Part shown: positions 29,586 to 38,201 of the stretch, piece by piece
Layout of the letters: each line of letters opens with the position of its first letter
Numbering within the stretch: the first letter of the stretch is position 1
Source: JBOGXF01 sp050694275
GTDB lineage: Bacteria > Actinomycetota > CADDZG01 > WHSQ01
Length of the DNA: 48,402 bases
Direction of reading: 5' to 3'
Assembly: GCA_050694275.1 (NCBI GenBank)
Contig: JBOGXF010000133.1
Span: forward strand, 1-48,402
Notes under the pieces: generated by a model
The model's input: the letters and a program-made list of their open reading frames with translations, nothing else
Told to the model about the DNA's origin: nothing
The model's database searches: none
Position numbers and translations under genes: made by a program

Positions 29586-30743
29586 TTAGCCATTCGGCCT
29601 GAGGAGGCGGGCGAGCTCGAAGTGCATCGGATCCGGCGCGCTCCACCGACCACCCCACGCAAAGCCCCAGCGCTCGAAGACCTCGACGATGCGGGGATCG
29701 AGGTCCCCTCTGGTGCCGTAATCGTTGGTCGAGACGTTGATGTCGAATGCGAGTCCGAACGCATGCATGGACAACGGTCGGCGGGGATCGCGGTCTATGA
29801 AACGGGGCACATAGCAGCCGCCGTAGTCGCCGGGCCGGATCGACGCCGTGAGGCCCTCTCGCTCGATCTCGGCAAGAGCGGCACGCAGCTGGTCGAAGAT
29901 CAGCCGGTGGCAGCGGACCGACCCCAGGATGGGCACAGTTGAGGTCGCGATGTTGGCGGCGACCCACGCGGAATCGGGCTCGACGAAGCCGCCCTTTAGC
30001 ACCTTGAAGTGAAGGGTGCCGATGAGCCCTCCGCCGGCGGTGCCGATGGGCTGCGGAGCCGCCGGGGGCTCGAGCCGCGCCGGGTCGCTCGGAGTCATGC
30101 GCGTGAGACGGGCGTTGGGGAGTCTCCTGCGGAGGCTGCGGCCGAGGACCTCGATGGTCGCGCCGGTTTTCGAACCAACGGCGAGAAGGGAAGGACCTCC
30201 GACCCCAAGACGTTGGCCCACCGCGGGCCCGACGAGGAGATCGGCGACGTTCGGCACCCCGTTGTCGGCGAACGCCCCAACGATCACCGTCCCCGCGCCG
30301 TCAAGGTCGACCGCTCCCGCCTCACGCAAGCCGAGCTTGCGGGCGGCGTCGAACGTCACAACCGCCTCGCCGGCGAGGAGCGAAGTCCAGACGAATTCGG
30401 CGTCGCGCGTCGAAGCCGGAGCGATCGAGCGGAAACTGAGTGGATCGACGACCGCGACTTCGAGACCGACGGGCCCGCGCGGCCCCCGGACTTCGAGTCG
30501 CGCCGTCGTCACCGGAGCGACCACCGCCACTCCGCGGGTCTTCGAGATGGACTCCAGACCGCCGCCGCCGATCGGCCGAGGAAGCTGGACGAGAAAGGCG
30601 GGGGATGCCGGGGTCACGTCCGGGAGCTGAATGGACCGCGCCGAAGCCGTGCCATGCTCAACAGGGGTCTCGAACACGTCGGGACGAGCGCCGCACGCCG
30701 CGACGCTCAGGAAGATCGCAAGAGATGCCGCAAGCCTTTTCAT
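29586..30743 (-). CDS. M15-family (VanY-like) peptidase lipoprotein inside the ccm operon
   Basis: A 385-residue secreted protein with a lipobox (LSVAACGA, Cys17) and a C-terminal D-alanyl-D-alanine carboxypeptidase domain of the M15 type: SMHAFGLAFDINVS and DPMHFEL (His374) supply the zinc ligands, and WGFAWGGRW precedes the last one. The first 240 residues, which include VAVVDPLSFRS and GVPNVADLLVG, form no domain I recognise. Peptidoglycan trimming is the likely activity. It lies 7 bases after ccmB and 27 bases before ccmC on the same strand, so it is cotranscribed with cytochrome c maturation genes for reasons that are unclear. Confidence 0.82.
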   Translation of the reverse strand: MKRLAASLAIFLSVAACGARPDVFETPVEHGTASARSIQLPDVTPASPAFLVQLPRPIGGGGLESISKTRGVAVVAPVTTARLEVRGPRGPVGLEVAVVDPLSFRSIAPASTRDAEFVWTSLLAGEAVVTFDAARKLGLREAGAVDLDGAGTVIVGAFADNGVPNVADLLVGPAVGQRLGVGGPSLLAVGSKTGATIEVLGRSLRRRLPNARLTRMTPSDPARLEPPAAPQPIGTAGGGLIGTLHFKVLKGGFVEPDSAWVAANIATSTVPILGSVRCHRLIFDQLRAALAEIEREGLTASIRPGDYGGCYVPRFIDRDPRRPLSMHAFGLAFDINVSTNDYGTRGDLDPRIVEVFERWGFAWGGRWSAPDPMHFELARLLRPNG

Positions 30744-30750
30744 GACCCAC

Positions 30751-31473
30751 TCAGTCGATAGCGAATTCGAATATCAGGGCTCCCACTATGCCAAACAGGA
30801 CGTCGAAGAAGATCAACAGTCCAAACCATCCCCGTGCGGCCACCGCCTCGAACCCTCCGCCCAAGAAGAGGTCCGAGGTGAGCTCGACCGCGGCTATGAA
30901 CACGGGCACCAGCGCGGGCAAGGCGAGGATGGGGAGGATCAGCTCACGGCTTCGCGTCTGCGCCGCGACCGAGGCGAACAGCGTCCCGATGACCGTGAAG
31001 CCGACATCGACGAGGGCGACGACGAGGACAAGCGCAACCCATCCGGTCCCGAGACCGATCCCGAACAGCAACGCGAAGAACGGAATGAGCAGAGCCTCGA
31101 CGGCGGCGATGAACGTGAGGTTGGCGGCGGCTTTCGACAGAAAGAGAGCCGAGCGATCGACAGGCGCAAGCAGGAGGGCATCGAGCGCGCTTTCGTCGCG
31201 CTCGACCTCGAATGTCCGAGCGAATCCGATGAGCCCCGCGAACAGGACGGTCACCCACAGAAATCCCGACAGGACCTCGGCGAGCGCGATCGCGCCGCCG
31301 GGAACCTGGACGGGGGTAGCGAGACGGGGATTCCCGGGAAGGGTGAATGCGAGCAGGAGCCCTACGACCGCGACGAACGCGAGCATCGGGGGGAGCGTGT
31401 CGCGGCCGCGCAGCTCCACCCGGAAGTCCTTGCGCGTGAGAGCGAGAGTCTTGGCCGCGAAGCTCGCCTTCAT
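30751..31473 (-). CDS. ccmB: Heme exporter membrane subunit CcmB
   Basis: A 240-residue membrane protein with six helices, the permease partner of CcmA. The recognisable stretch FARTFEVERDESALDALLLA (about 82-101) is typical of CcmB, and the ATG overlaps the ccmA stop (ATGA). With CcmA it uses ATP to release heme-loaded CcmE from CcmC. A longer reading frame to 31617 runs into ccmA and is not used. Confidence 0.93.
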   Translation of the reverse strand: MKASFAAKTLALTRKDFRVELRGRDTLPPMLAFVAVVGLLLAFTLPGNPRLATPVQVPGGAIALAEVLSGFLWVTVLFAGLIGFARTFEVERDESALDALLLAPVDRSALFLSKAAANLTFIAAVEALLIPFFALLFGIGLGTGWVALVLVVALVDVGFTVIGTLFASVAAQTRSRELILPILALPALVPVFIAAVELTSDLFLGGGFEAVAARGWFGLLIFFDVLFGIVGALIFEFAID

Positions 31474-32135
31474 GCGCTGGCTCCTTGTTCGGAGCGCTTG
31501 CGATACAAACCGTAGGCCGCTACGCGTCCTCGCCTCAGGACGAGGCCCGCGTCTGCGAACGCCTTCACCTTCTTGGCACCGTGAGTTGCGATCATGCCGA
31601 TGCGGTCTGCATGCCACCAGGCGCGGATCGCAGCAGACACGATGTCCGCCGCCTCGTCGTCGAGATTGGCATAGGGCTCGTCCAGCAACAGGACGTCGGG
31701 ATCGTGCAGGAGAGCTCGAGCGACCGCGGCGCGTCGCTTGAGCCCCGCCGACAACTCTTCGACGAGAGTGCCCTTACGGTCCATGAGTGCGAGCTGTTCC
31801 AGCATCTCTTCGACGCGCTGCGCGGGCGCCCCGTACAGGCAGGCGAACAGCCGGAGGTTCTCTTCGACCGACAGCCGCGCGTAGAGCCCGGCCTCATGAC
31901 CCGCATATCCGATTCGCCCGCGCAGAACCTCGTCGGACGACCGGATCAGGGCCTGGCCGAGGTACGCGGCGCCTTCAGTGGGACGCAAGAGCCCCGCGAT
32001 GACCCGCAGGAGCGTGCTCTTGCCGGACGCGTTGGGACCGAACAGGCCCGTGATCCCCGGCTGCAGGGCGACGTCGATGTCGTCGAGGGCAACCGTGCGC
32101 CCGTAGAGGACGCTTACATTTTCGATCCGGATCAC
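31470..32135 (-). CDS. ccmA: Heme exporter ATPase CcmA
   Basis: A 221-residue ABC ATPase. Walker A is GPNASGKST, with Asn and Ala in the variable positions; the signature is ELSAGLKRR, with LSAG in place of LSGGQ, as is usual for CcmA; Walker B is VLLLDEPYANLD. I chose the GTG at 32135, which overlaps the stop of the preceding gene (GTGA) and gives the normal length; the ATG at 32201 would add 22 unrelated residues. It energises heme transfer with CcmB. Confidence 0.93.
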   Translation of the reverse strand: MIRIENVSVLYGRTVALDDIDVALQPGITGLFGPNASGKSTLLRVIAGLLRPTEGAAYLGQALIRSSDEVLRGRIGYAGHEAGLYARLSVEENLRLFACLYGAPAQRVEEMLEQLALMDRKGTLVEELSAGLKRRAAVARALLHDPDVLLLDEPYANLDDEAADIVSAAIRAWWHADRIGMIATHGAKKVKAFADAGLVLRRGRVAAYGLYRKRSEQGASA

Positions 32136-33289
32136 GGAGCGGGCTCCGGGGCGCGCATCTCGTTGAGCCGATCCTTGAGGTCGGCGCGACGAGACATCCA
32201 TTCTTGTTGACCGATCTCGCCGGCCTCGTAGTTGAGGTCGAGCTCCGCGATGGCGGCAACGACATCCTCGCGAGAGCGGGGCTTGGGGACGGGCCTTGTC
32301 CTTTCGGGCGGCTCTCTTTTCCGGCGAGCCAGCGCGACGACGACACCGGTGGTCATGAGCGCCCCTATCGCCACAAGTCCCGCGACGAGCCAGGGGGTGT
32401 TCCCTCCTTCGGCGGTCGCGGTTATCGGGACCGGGTTGCCGGCGTCGATGGGGGCTTCGCTCGACCAGCGCGCGTAGATGCGCTCGAGATCGATCTCCCC
32501 GGCGGGTTGCAGCCTCGGGCTGTCGATCGCGAGCGGATCGGCGGCATGTACCGTCAGCTCTGCAATCGGATAGAGAGCGGGCCGCGACAGATCGAATGCT
32601 CCCGTCACGCCCTGGAGCCGGTACGAGTAGGTGACTTGCGTCTCGCCGGGCGGGATCGCGATCGTCGTCGCAAAACCGAACGACGTCCGAACGATCTCGG
32701 GGACGTCTATCGACGAATCGATGATCTGGACGCCACCCGCCTCGGCCCCCGCCGGGAGCGCGAACCCCAGCGTCTGCGCGTTCTCGTCACCGCGCCCGAT
32801 GTATGCGAGCTCGCCGTCGTTGACCACGCGCACGGACTCGATGACCGCGATGTCCCCTTCGTCGGGCACGACGAAGAGGTCGTCGCGTTCGATCCGGATG
32901 ACCGAAGGATCAGATGTCGTGGGCCACACCCTGAGCGTGGTCTCGATGACCGGGGGGTCGGACGTGTCGTCGGGGAGCGAGATGGGGCTACCGACGAAGA
33001 GCCCACCGTCGAACCGCGCGTCGAGCGCGTAGAGACGGTCGTCGCCGGTAGTCAGTCCCTTGAACGAATAACGACCGCGATCGTCCGATCGCACCGTCGT
33101 GAGCTCCGGCCGGTCATCGCCGCGCCGCACGGAAGTCAGCGTGACCTCCACCCGGGCCTGCGGCTTGTCGGTCGCGCCGTTGACGATTCGTCCGACGATG
33201 GTGCCGGTGGGGGCGGCGCGCGCCGGCAGGGCCGCTACGGCCAGGAGCCCGGCAGCGAGGAACGCGCCTACCGTCCGCACCGGGGACAC
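32132..33289 (-). CDS. Secreted membrane-anchored protein with carboxypeptidase-regulatory-like domain
   Basis: A protein of about 385 residues with a signal peptide (GAFLAAGLLAVAALPARA), a beta-sandwich of the carboxypeptidase regulatory type (GTIVGRIVNGATDKPQARVE; DDRGRYSFKGL), a further extracytoplasmic beta-rich part, one membrane helix near the C-terminus (TPWLVAGLVAIGALMTTGVVVALA) and a cytoplasmic tail of about 60 residues with ELDLNYEAGEIGQQEW, resembling the short helical region of CcmI/CcmH proteins. The start is uncertain: GTG 33289 follows GGAAG, and GTG 33280 is possible. Its place between a CcmI-like gene and ccmA suggests a part in cytochrome c assembly, by inference only. Confidence 0.75.
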   Translation of the reverse strand: MSPVRTVGAFLAAGLLAVAALPARAAPTGTIVGRIVNGATDKPQARVEVTLTSVRRGDDRPELTTVRSDDRGRYSFKGLTTGDDRLYALDARFDGGLFVGSPISLPDDTSDPPVIETTLRVWPTTSDPSVIRIERDDLFVVPDEGDIAVIESVRVVNDGELAYIGRGDENAQTLGFALPAGAEAGGVQIIDSSIDVPEIVRTSFGFATTIAIPPGETQVTYSYRLQGVTGAFDLSRPALYPIAELTVHAADPLAIDSPRLQPAGEIDLERIYARWSSEAPIDAGNPVPITATAEGGNTPWLVAGLVAIGALMTTGVVVALARRKREPPERTRPVPKPRSREDVVAAIAELDLNYEAGEIGQQEWMSRRADLKDRLNEMRAPEPAP

Positions 33290-33657
33290 GCCTCTTCCGG
33301 CGTCCTCGGCGCGCCGCAGGACGGACACCGAAGCCGCTCCCGCATCGCGGCGATCTCGGATTCGATGTCGTCTCCTTCGGACGCCTGACGAATGACGTCG
33401 AGCTCTTTGAGCGCGGTGAGCGCCTGGACCTCGTACTCGGCGCGCAGCGCCTCGAAGTCGGCGTCCGAAAGCTTGCCGATGGCGACTTCCTGTTCGAGGT
33501 CGATGATGGCCCCGAGCGCGACACGTTTCTTCGCGTGCGCCTCCTCGATCAGAAGATCCGGCTCCGCGCGTTCGCTGTGCGACCCACGACGGAGCGGCGC
33601 GGCGACATACGCGAGAGCGATCAGCGCGAGGACGGCGACGACGAGAGCGGCGATCAC
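33268..33657 (-). CDS. CcmI-like membrane protein with C-terminal zinc ribbon
   Basis: A 129-residue protein: one N-terminal membrane helix (MIAALVVAVLALIALAYVAA), a helical cytoplasmic region with LIEEAHAKKRVALGAIIDLE and DFEALRAEYEVQAL, which is typical of the short CcmI-like proteins of cytochrome biogenesis, and a C-terminal zinc ribbon with two CxxC pairs (RCPSCG and CPRCGR). GTG 33657 overlaps the ccmH stop (GTGA). The zinc ribbon is not a feature of proteobacterial CcmI. It may recruit a partner to the CcmF-CcmH complex. Confidence 0.75.
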   Translation of the reverse strand: MIAALVVAVLALIALAYVAAPLRRGSHSERAEPDLLIEEAHAKKRVALGAIIDLEQEVAIGKLSDADFEALRAEYEVQALTALKELDVIRQASEGDDIESEIAAMRERLRCPSCGAPRTPEEACPRCGR

Positions 33658-34115
33658 TGCTCGCCTCTCAGATTTCGAAGATCCGCCTCGAGCCGGTTGC
33701 GGTCGTCGTCCGAGAGCGTGCGGACCGCAACATCTTCGGACGGGGGTCGCGCGTTCCAGCGACGGGCCGCGAGGAATGCGATCGTCCCTCCGGCGATCAC
33801 CGCCAGGCCGGGAAGGACCCACGCCAGAAGGCCGGCGCCCTCGGCGGGGGGAGCGGCGCGGATGGACGGCCCGAACTCGTCCACCAGGCGATCCATGATC
33901 GTCGCCCTGCTCATACCGTCCTCGGCCCATCCCTCGATGCGGGTTCGCAGCGTGATCGCCTCGGCCGACGGGCAATCGTGCAGCGTCACGCCGGGACAGT
34001 AAGGCGACATGATGTTGCGCGCGACCCAGTTGGCCGTGTCCTCGGGCGCCGCGTGCGCGCCGGAGGCAACGGCCACCAGGAGTGTCGCGACGACGGATAG
34101 GAGTCCGTACCTCAT
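33654..34115 (-). CDS. ccmH: Cytochrome c biogenesis thiol protein CcmH
   Basis: A 153-residue protein with a signal peptide (residues 1-23), an outside helical domain, a membrane helix near 105-122, and a short cytoplasmic tail. The redox cysteines are spaced as C40-x7-C48 in MSPYCPGVTLHDCPS, where the common form is LRCxxC. CcmH normally holds or reduces the apocytochrome heme-binding cysteines beside CcmF. ATG 34115 overlaps the ccmF stop (ATGA). Confidence 0.88.
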   Translation of the reverse strand: MRYGLLSVVATLLVAVASGAHAAPEDTANWVARNIMSPYCPGVTLHDCPSAEAITLRTRIEGWAEDGMSRATIMDRLVDEFGPSIRAAPPAEGAGLLAWVLPGLAVIAGGTIAFLAARRWNARPPSEDVAVRTLSDDDRNRLEADLRNLRGEQ

Positions 34116-36100
34116 CTGGTCACCGTCGCGGGTTCGCGGACCGGGACGCGCGCGCCGCTGCGTGCCCCCACGGGAGCCGGACTCGAAATGATCACGCTCA
34201 TTCCCGCGGCCATGACCGCGGCCCCCGCCCAGATCCACCACGTCAGTGGGTTCACGAACGACCGGATCTCGGCGGTTCCGTCGCGCTCGAAGAAAGAGAT
34301 CACCACATAGAGGTCCTCGACGGGAGTGCTTCGGATCGCGACCTCCGACTGCCACTGTCGCTGGGCGAGGTGGAAGTTGCGTTGAGGGGCGAGCTCGCCG
34401 ATGCGCTCGTCGTCGCGTAGCACGCCGATGCGCGCAAGGGTGAGCTGTTTCTCGTCCGTCGTCTCTTGCTCCAGACCTTCGTAGGCGAGCGTGTAGTCGC
34501 CGACCGCCATGGAATCTCCGACGTCGAGTTGGGCGCGCCTTTCGACCGAGAAGGCCGAGCCGGCAAAGCCGATGACGATCAACACGACGCCGAGGTGAAC
34601 GATGTACCCGCCATATCGGCGGCGGTTACGCATCAAGGTGCGCGCGAGCGCGGGGAGCAAAGCGAGGCTCTCGCGTGTCCGGTAGACGCGGCTCCCGCGG
34701 GCGAACTCGCCCATGATCGCGAGGGCCGTGAACGCGCACAGCGAGAACGCGAGCAAGGTGCCGACGCTCCGAACCCCGGCTAACCCCAGGCCCGAGGCGA
34801 CGAGGATTCCGGCCCCGAGCGGGACGCGGACGATGCGACCCAGCGCGCCCTTGCTCATGCGTCGCCACGAGATCAGGGGGCCGATCCCGGTCAGCAAGAT
34901 GATGGCGAGACCGATCGGCACGAAAACCGAGTTGAAGAAGGGGGGGCCGATCGACAGGCGAACCCCGGTGAACGCCTCGGCGACGATCGGATAGATGGTT
35001 CCCCACAGCACCGTGAACGCGGCGGCCAGGAACAGGACGTTGTTTCCCAGGAACGCGGCTTCCCGCGACGCAAGCGAGTCGAGGCGGCTCTCGCTTCTGA
35101 GCGAGTCGAGTCGCAGGGCGATCATCGCAAGGCCCCCGATGAGCACGAGGCCCAGAAACGGCAGAAACCACTTGCCAATCGGCCCTTCGGCGAATGTGTG
35201 GATGGACGACAGGATCCCCGACCGCGTGAGGAATGTTCCGAACAGCGCCAGCACGTAGGTCAGCACGATGAGCGAGACGTTCCACACCTTCAGCATGCGG
35301 CGCTTCTCCTGGATGACGACCGAGTGCAGGAACGCGGTCGCGGTCAGCCACGGCATGAACGATGCGTTCTCGACCGGATCCCATGCCCAGTAGCCGCCCC
35401 AACCGAGCTCCGTGTAGGCCCACGCTCCGCCGAGAACGATCCCGATCGAAAGCGCGCTCCACGAGAAGAGTGTCCAGCGCCGAGTCCAGGTGAACCATGA
35501 GTCGTCGAGTCGCTTCGAGATGAGGGCTGCTATGGCGAAGGCGAACGGAATGGAGAAGCCGACGAAGCCCGTGTACAGAAGCGGCGGATGAATCACCATC
35601 CCGGGAGACTGAAGCAGAGGATTGAGCCCGCTCCCGTCGGCCGGAACGACCGCGAGACGAGCGAAGGGATCGGCCGGGCCGACGAGAAGGAACAGGAAGA
35701 ACGTCGCGATTCCGGCGAGCACCGCCCCGGCCCACGCCGAGAGCCGTGGACTGCTAGCTCGTACCCGGCTGAGGGCGATCGCCGAGAACGACGTCAGCAA
35801 CAGCGCCCAGAACAGAAGCGATCCCTGCATCCCGCCCCACAGTGCGGTGACCTTGAAGACACCCGACAGCGAGCGCGACGAGTAGCCGGCGACGTACGAG
35901 TAGGAGAAGTCGTTCGACTGCAGCGCGCCGATCAGAGCCAGGGACGCAAGCGCGGTGAGCGCGGCTGCGACGGTGAGCGACCGTCGCCCCGCTTCGGCGA
36001 GATCGCGACGTGCCCGGTGCGCGCCGAGGGCCTGCAGCACGAGGGCTGCGAGGACGAAGAAGAGGGCCGCAATCAACGAGGGGCGGCCGAACGCGCCCAC
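34112..36100 (-). CDS. ccmF: Heme lyase CcmF
   Basis: A 662-residue membrane protein with about 13-15 helices, which attaches heme covalently to apocytochrome c. The WWD-type motif WGGYWAWDPVENASFMPWL (about 232-250) and the following HSVVIQEKRRMLKVWN are intact, as are HPPLLYTGFVG and the periplasmic C-terminal domain (AFSVERRAQLDVGDSM and on). GTG 36100 stands 4 bases after the ccmE stop; no start closer to the membrane region is better placed. The first operon genes ccmE and ccmF are adjacent, as in most system I operons. Confidence 0.94.
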   Translation of the reverse strand: MGAFGRPSLIAALFFVLAALVLQALGAHRARRDLAEAGRRSLTVAAALTALASLALIGALQSNDFSYSYVAGYSSRSLSGVFKVTALWGGMQGSLLFWALLLTSFSAIALSRVRASSPRLSAWAGAVLAGIATFFLFLLVGPADPFARLAVVPADGSGLNPLLQSPGMVIHPPLLYTGFVGFSIPFAFAIAALISKRLDDSWFTWTRRWTLFSWSALSIGIVLGGAWAYTELGWGGYWAWDPVENASFMPWLTATAFLHSVVIQEKRRMLKVWNVSLIVLTYVLALFGTFLTRSGILSSIHTFAEGPIGKWFLPFLGLVLIGGLAMIALRLDSLRSESRLDSLASREAAFLGNNVLFLAAAFTVLWGTIYPIVAEAFTGVRLSIGPPFFNSVFVPIGLAIILLTGIGPLISWRRMSKGALGRIVRVPLGAGILVASGLGLAGVRSVGTLLAFSLCAFTALAIMGEFARGSRVYRTRESLALLPALARTLMRNRRRYGGYIVHLGVVLIVIGFAGSAFSVERRAQLDVGDSMAVGDYTLAYEGLEQETTDEKQLTLARIGVLRDDERIGELAPQRNFHLAQRQWQSEVAIRSTPVEDLYVVISFFERDGTAEIRSFVNPLTWWIWAGAAVMAAGMSVIISSPAPVGARSGARVPVREPATVTR

Positions 36101-36104
36101 CGTG

Positions 36105-36530
36105 CTAGCTATCTTTCGCCTTGAACTTCGATGGGCACTTCGCCAGCACCTCGGACGCCGCGAACGTCTGCCCGTCGAAGGTCCCCTGTGCGACGACCTC
36201 GACTTGATCTGTGTCGCTCCAGAAGACATCGGGGAGCACCTGGGTGGTCGTCACCGTCAGGTCTTTCTTTCCGTCGGTGATTGCGAACGTCACCGACGAG
36301 CCGTCACGCTCGATCGAGCCGGGGGCGACCTTGCCGTTGACCCGATACTCTTCCGAGGCATTGGTCGGGCCGAGGGCGCGCACCTCGCTGACCGTCCGAT
36401 AGAAGGAGGCGGCCCCCGGACGGCCCATCGCCCACACGACGAGGCCGACGATGAGCACGACCACGACTCCGCCGCCGACCAGGAACTTGGCGCGCCGCTT
36501 GGGAGAGACATCCGTGGTGAGTGCATCCAT
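36105..36530 (-). CDS. ccmE: Heme chaperone CcmE, cysteine-type with CPSKF motif
   Basis: A 141-residue protein with one N-terminal membrane helix (17-36) and an OB-fold beta-barrel (EEYRVNGKVAPGSIE; VTFAITDGKKDLTV; QVEVVAQGTFDG). The heme attachment site, HxxxY in most bacteria, is Cys132 in VLAKCPSKFKAKDS. This is the CxxxY form known from archaea and some bacteria, but the final aromatic residue is Phe136 and not Tyr. ATG 36530 with GGAAG upstream is preferred over a TTG at 36548. A TATCCT hexamer lies further upstream. It is the first gene of the ccm operon and is divergent from the CDF transporter. Confidence 0.9.
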   Translation of the reverse strand: MDALTTDVSPKRRAKFLVGGGVVVVLIVGLVVWAMGRPGAASFYRTVSEVRALGPTNASEEYRVNGKVAPGSIERDGSSVTFAITDGKKDLTVTTTQVLPDVFWSDTDQVEVVAQGTFDGQTFAASEVLAKCPSKFKAKDS

Positions 36531-36568
36531 GAGCTTCCAAGCGTACAAGGATAGAAAATGTTCAGGAG

Positions 36569-37483
36569 ATGGCCCATACCGAGGACGTAAGGCTGGACCA
36601 GCGGCGAGCCCTGCTTGCGGTTCTGGCGGTCAACGCCGGCTACATGATCGTCGAGGTCGTCGGCGGCGTGGCTTTCTCCTCGCTCGCTCTGCTCGCCGAC
36701 GCCGCTCACATGTTGTCCGACGTCGTCGCGCTCTCGGTGGCGCTCATCGCGCACCGCTTGATCGAGCGACCGGCATCCGCCCGGCACACGTACGGGCTCC
36801 AGCGGGCAGAGGTCCTGGGCGCTCTCGTCAACGGGCTCATCCTGCTCGGGATCGCGCTGCTGGTGGCGGTCGAGGCGTTCCGGCGTCTGGACGATCCTCA
36901 GGATGTCGTCGGCGGGGGACTTCTGGCGGTCGCGGCCATCGGTCTCGCGATCAACCTCGTGAGCGCGCGCGTGCTCGACCGCGCGCGAAGAGGCAGTCTC
37001 AACCTGAGGGCCGCGATGATCCACATGCTGTCGGACGCCGCGGGGTCGGTCGCGGCGCTAGTCGCCGGGGCGGCCGTGCTGCTGTGGGACGCGACCTGGA
37101 CCGACCCGGCCGCGTCGTTGGCGATCGCCGCGCTCGTCCTGTACTCGGCGTGGCATCTCTTGCGCGACACGGTCCACGTATTGCTCGAAGGGACCCCGCG
37201 CGGCATGGACACGGCCGACGTCGAGCGAGCGATCAACGACCACGCGGGGGTCGAGTCCATCCATCACCTGCATCTCTGGAATCTCGCCTCCGACGTGCCT
37301 GCGCTGTCGGCTCACGTCGTGCTGGCCGACGACATGCCCCTGCACGAGGTGCAGATTCGGGGGGACAAGATCAAGGAGATGCTGGCGTCACGCTTCGGGA
37401 TCGAGCACGCGACGCTCGAGTTCGAGTGTCACGCCTGCGATCCGATCTACGAGACGGAAAGGCCCCCCGACCACGCCCCCTAA
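36569..37483 (+). CDS. CDF-family metal cation efflux protein
   Basis: A 304-residue CzcD-like transporter with six helices that expels Zn2+ or a similar ion in exchange for protons. The transport site is set by D44 and H47-x3-D51 (LLADAAHMLSD) in helix II and by IHMLSDAAGS in helix V. The cytoplasmic C-terminal domain has HHLHLWNLASDVPALSAHV, with several His residues, and ends in FECHACDP. The substrate is probably zinc by family. It is single and divergent from ccmE; a TAGAAA hexamer lies 11 bases before its ATG. The tandem palindromes begin right after its stop. Confidence 0.92.
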   Translation: MAHTEDVRLDQRRALLAVLAVNAGYMIVEVVGGVAFSSLALLADAAHMLSDVVALSVALIAHRLIERPASARHTYGLQRAEVLGALVNGLILLGIALLVAVEAFRRLDDPQDVVGGGLLAVAAIGLAINLVSARVLDRARRGSLNLRAAMIHMLSDAAGSVAALVAGAAVLLWDATWTDPAASLAIAALVLYSAWHLLRDTVHVLLEGTPRGMDTADVERAINDHAGVESIHHLHLWNLASDVPALSAHVVLADDMPLHEVQIRGDKIKEMLASRFGIEHATLEFECHACDPIYETERPPDHAP

Positions 37484-37614
37484 CTCGATGCCGAGTGGTC
37501 GCCACGCGCCCCAGGAGGGCATTTCACGACCACTCGACGGTTAGCGGTCGCGCCCTCGATGCCGAGTGGTCGCCACGCGCCCCAGGAGGTCATTTCACGA
37601 CCACTCGACGATTA
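37484..37614. repeat. Tandem duplicate of a palindromic 60-bp unit
   Basis: Two copies of a 60-base unit (37484-37543 and 37555-37614, period 71) differ at two positions only. Each unit holds CGAGTGGTCG and CGACCACTCG as perfect 10-bp arms (37492-37501 with 37527-37536; 37563-37572 with 37598-37607). The pair fills the gap between two convergent genes and the second copy includes the stop codon of the thioredoxin gene, so it may stop transcription from both sides. The near identity suggests a recent duplication or a dispersed repeat. Confidence 0.85.
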
Positions 37615-38193
37615 ATCACCGGCGGCGAGCATGGCCTCGATCTGGGCCGAGAGCTCCTCGAACGAGATCGCGCCGAGAACGATGTTGCCGCGCTCCGAAC
37701 CGATCTGCTCCCCGGCCTTCACCGAGAACAGCTCGCCGCTCGCGTCGACGAAGAACGTCTGCGGCAGACCGAACACCCCGAGCGCGTCGGCAAGCTCTTG
37801 CTTGGGGTCGCGGACGATCGGGTAGGTGATGCCGAACTTCTCCACGAACCGGCGGGCGCTGTCCTCGGTGTCCTGAATGTTTATCCCGACGAACTGCACG
37901 CCGTCATCCCTGAACTCCTGCCATGCCCGTTCGAAGTCGGGCGCCTCCTCCTGGCACGGGATGCACCACGACGCCCAGAAGTTGAGCACCGCGGGGTTGC
38001 CGGCCAGATCGGCCTTGGAAATGCTGCCGTCTCCTTCGAGCCGGGCAAGCGAAAAATTCGGAATGGGCCGCTCCTCGGCCGGTCGCAAGGCGAAGGCGAT
38101 TCCGACCGCCGCAGCGACGCCGAGGACGACGTATCCGATCAGGCGCAGGCGCGATCTCTTGGAAAACCCTTCGAGCTCGTTGGTGGGCACCAC
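37612..38193 (-). CDS. ResA/TlpA-like membrane-anchored thioredoxin
   Basis: A 193-residue protein with an N-terminal membrane helix (LIGYVVLGVAAAVGIAFAL, 18-36) and a thioredoxin fold outside. The active site is WASWCIPCQEE and the cis-proline loop is GLPQTFFVDASG. It is a paralogue of the protein at 15098 and shares its WASWCIPC centre. Divergent transcription from coxB suggests a role in reducing the CuA cysteines or apocytochrome thiols. The GTG start at 38193 is placed by TATCCT 8 bases upstream. Confidence 0.9.
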   Translation of the reverse strand: MVPTNELEGFSKRSRLRLIGYVVLGVAAAVGIAFALRPAEERPIPNFSLARLEGDGSISKADLAGNPAVLNFWASWCIPCQEEAPDFERAWQEFRDDGVQFVGINIQDTEDSARRFVEKFGITYPIVRDPKQELADALGVFGLPQTFFVDASGELFSVKAGEQIGSERGNIVLGAISFEELSAQIEAMLAAGD

Positions 38194-38201
38194 AACTACG
38201 C

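Noticed and set aside
37484..37614. CRISPR array
   Set aside because: Only two units, each internally palindromic, with an 11-base gap; there are no unique spacers and no cas genes.
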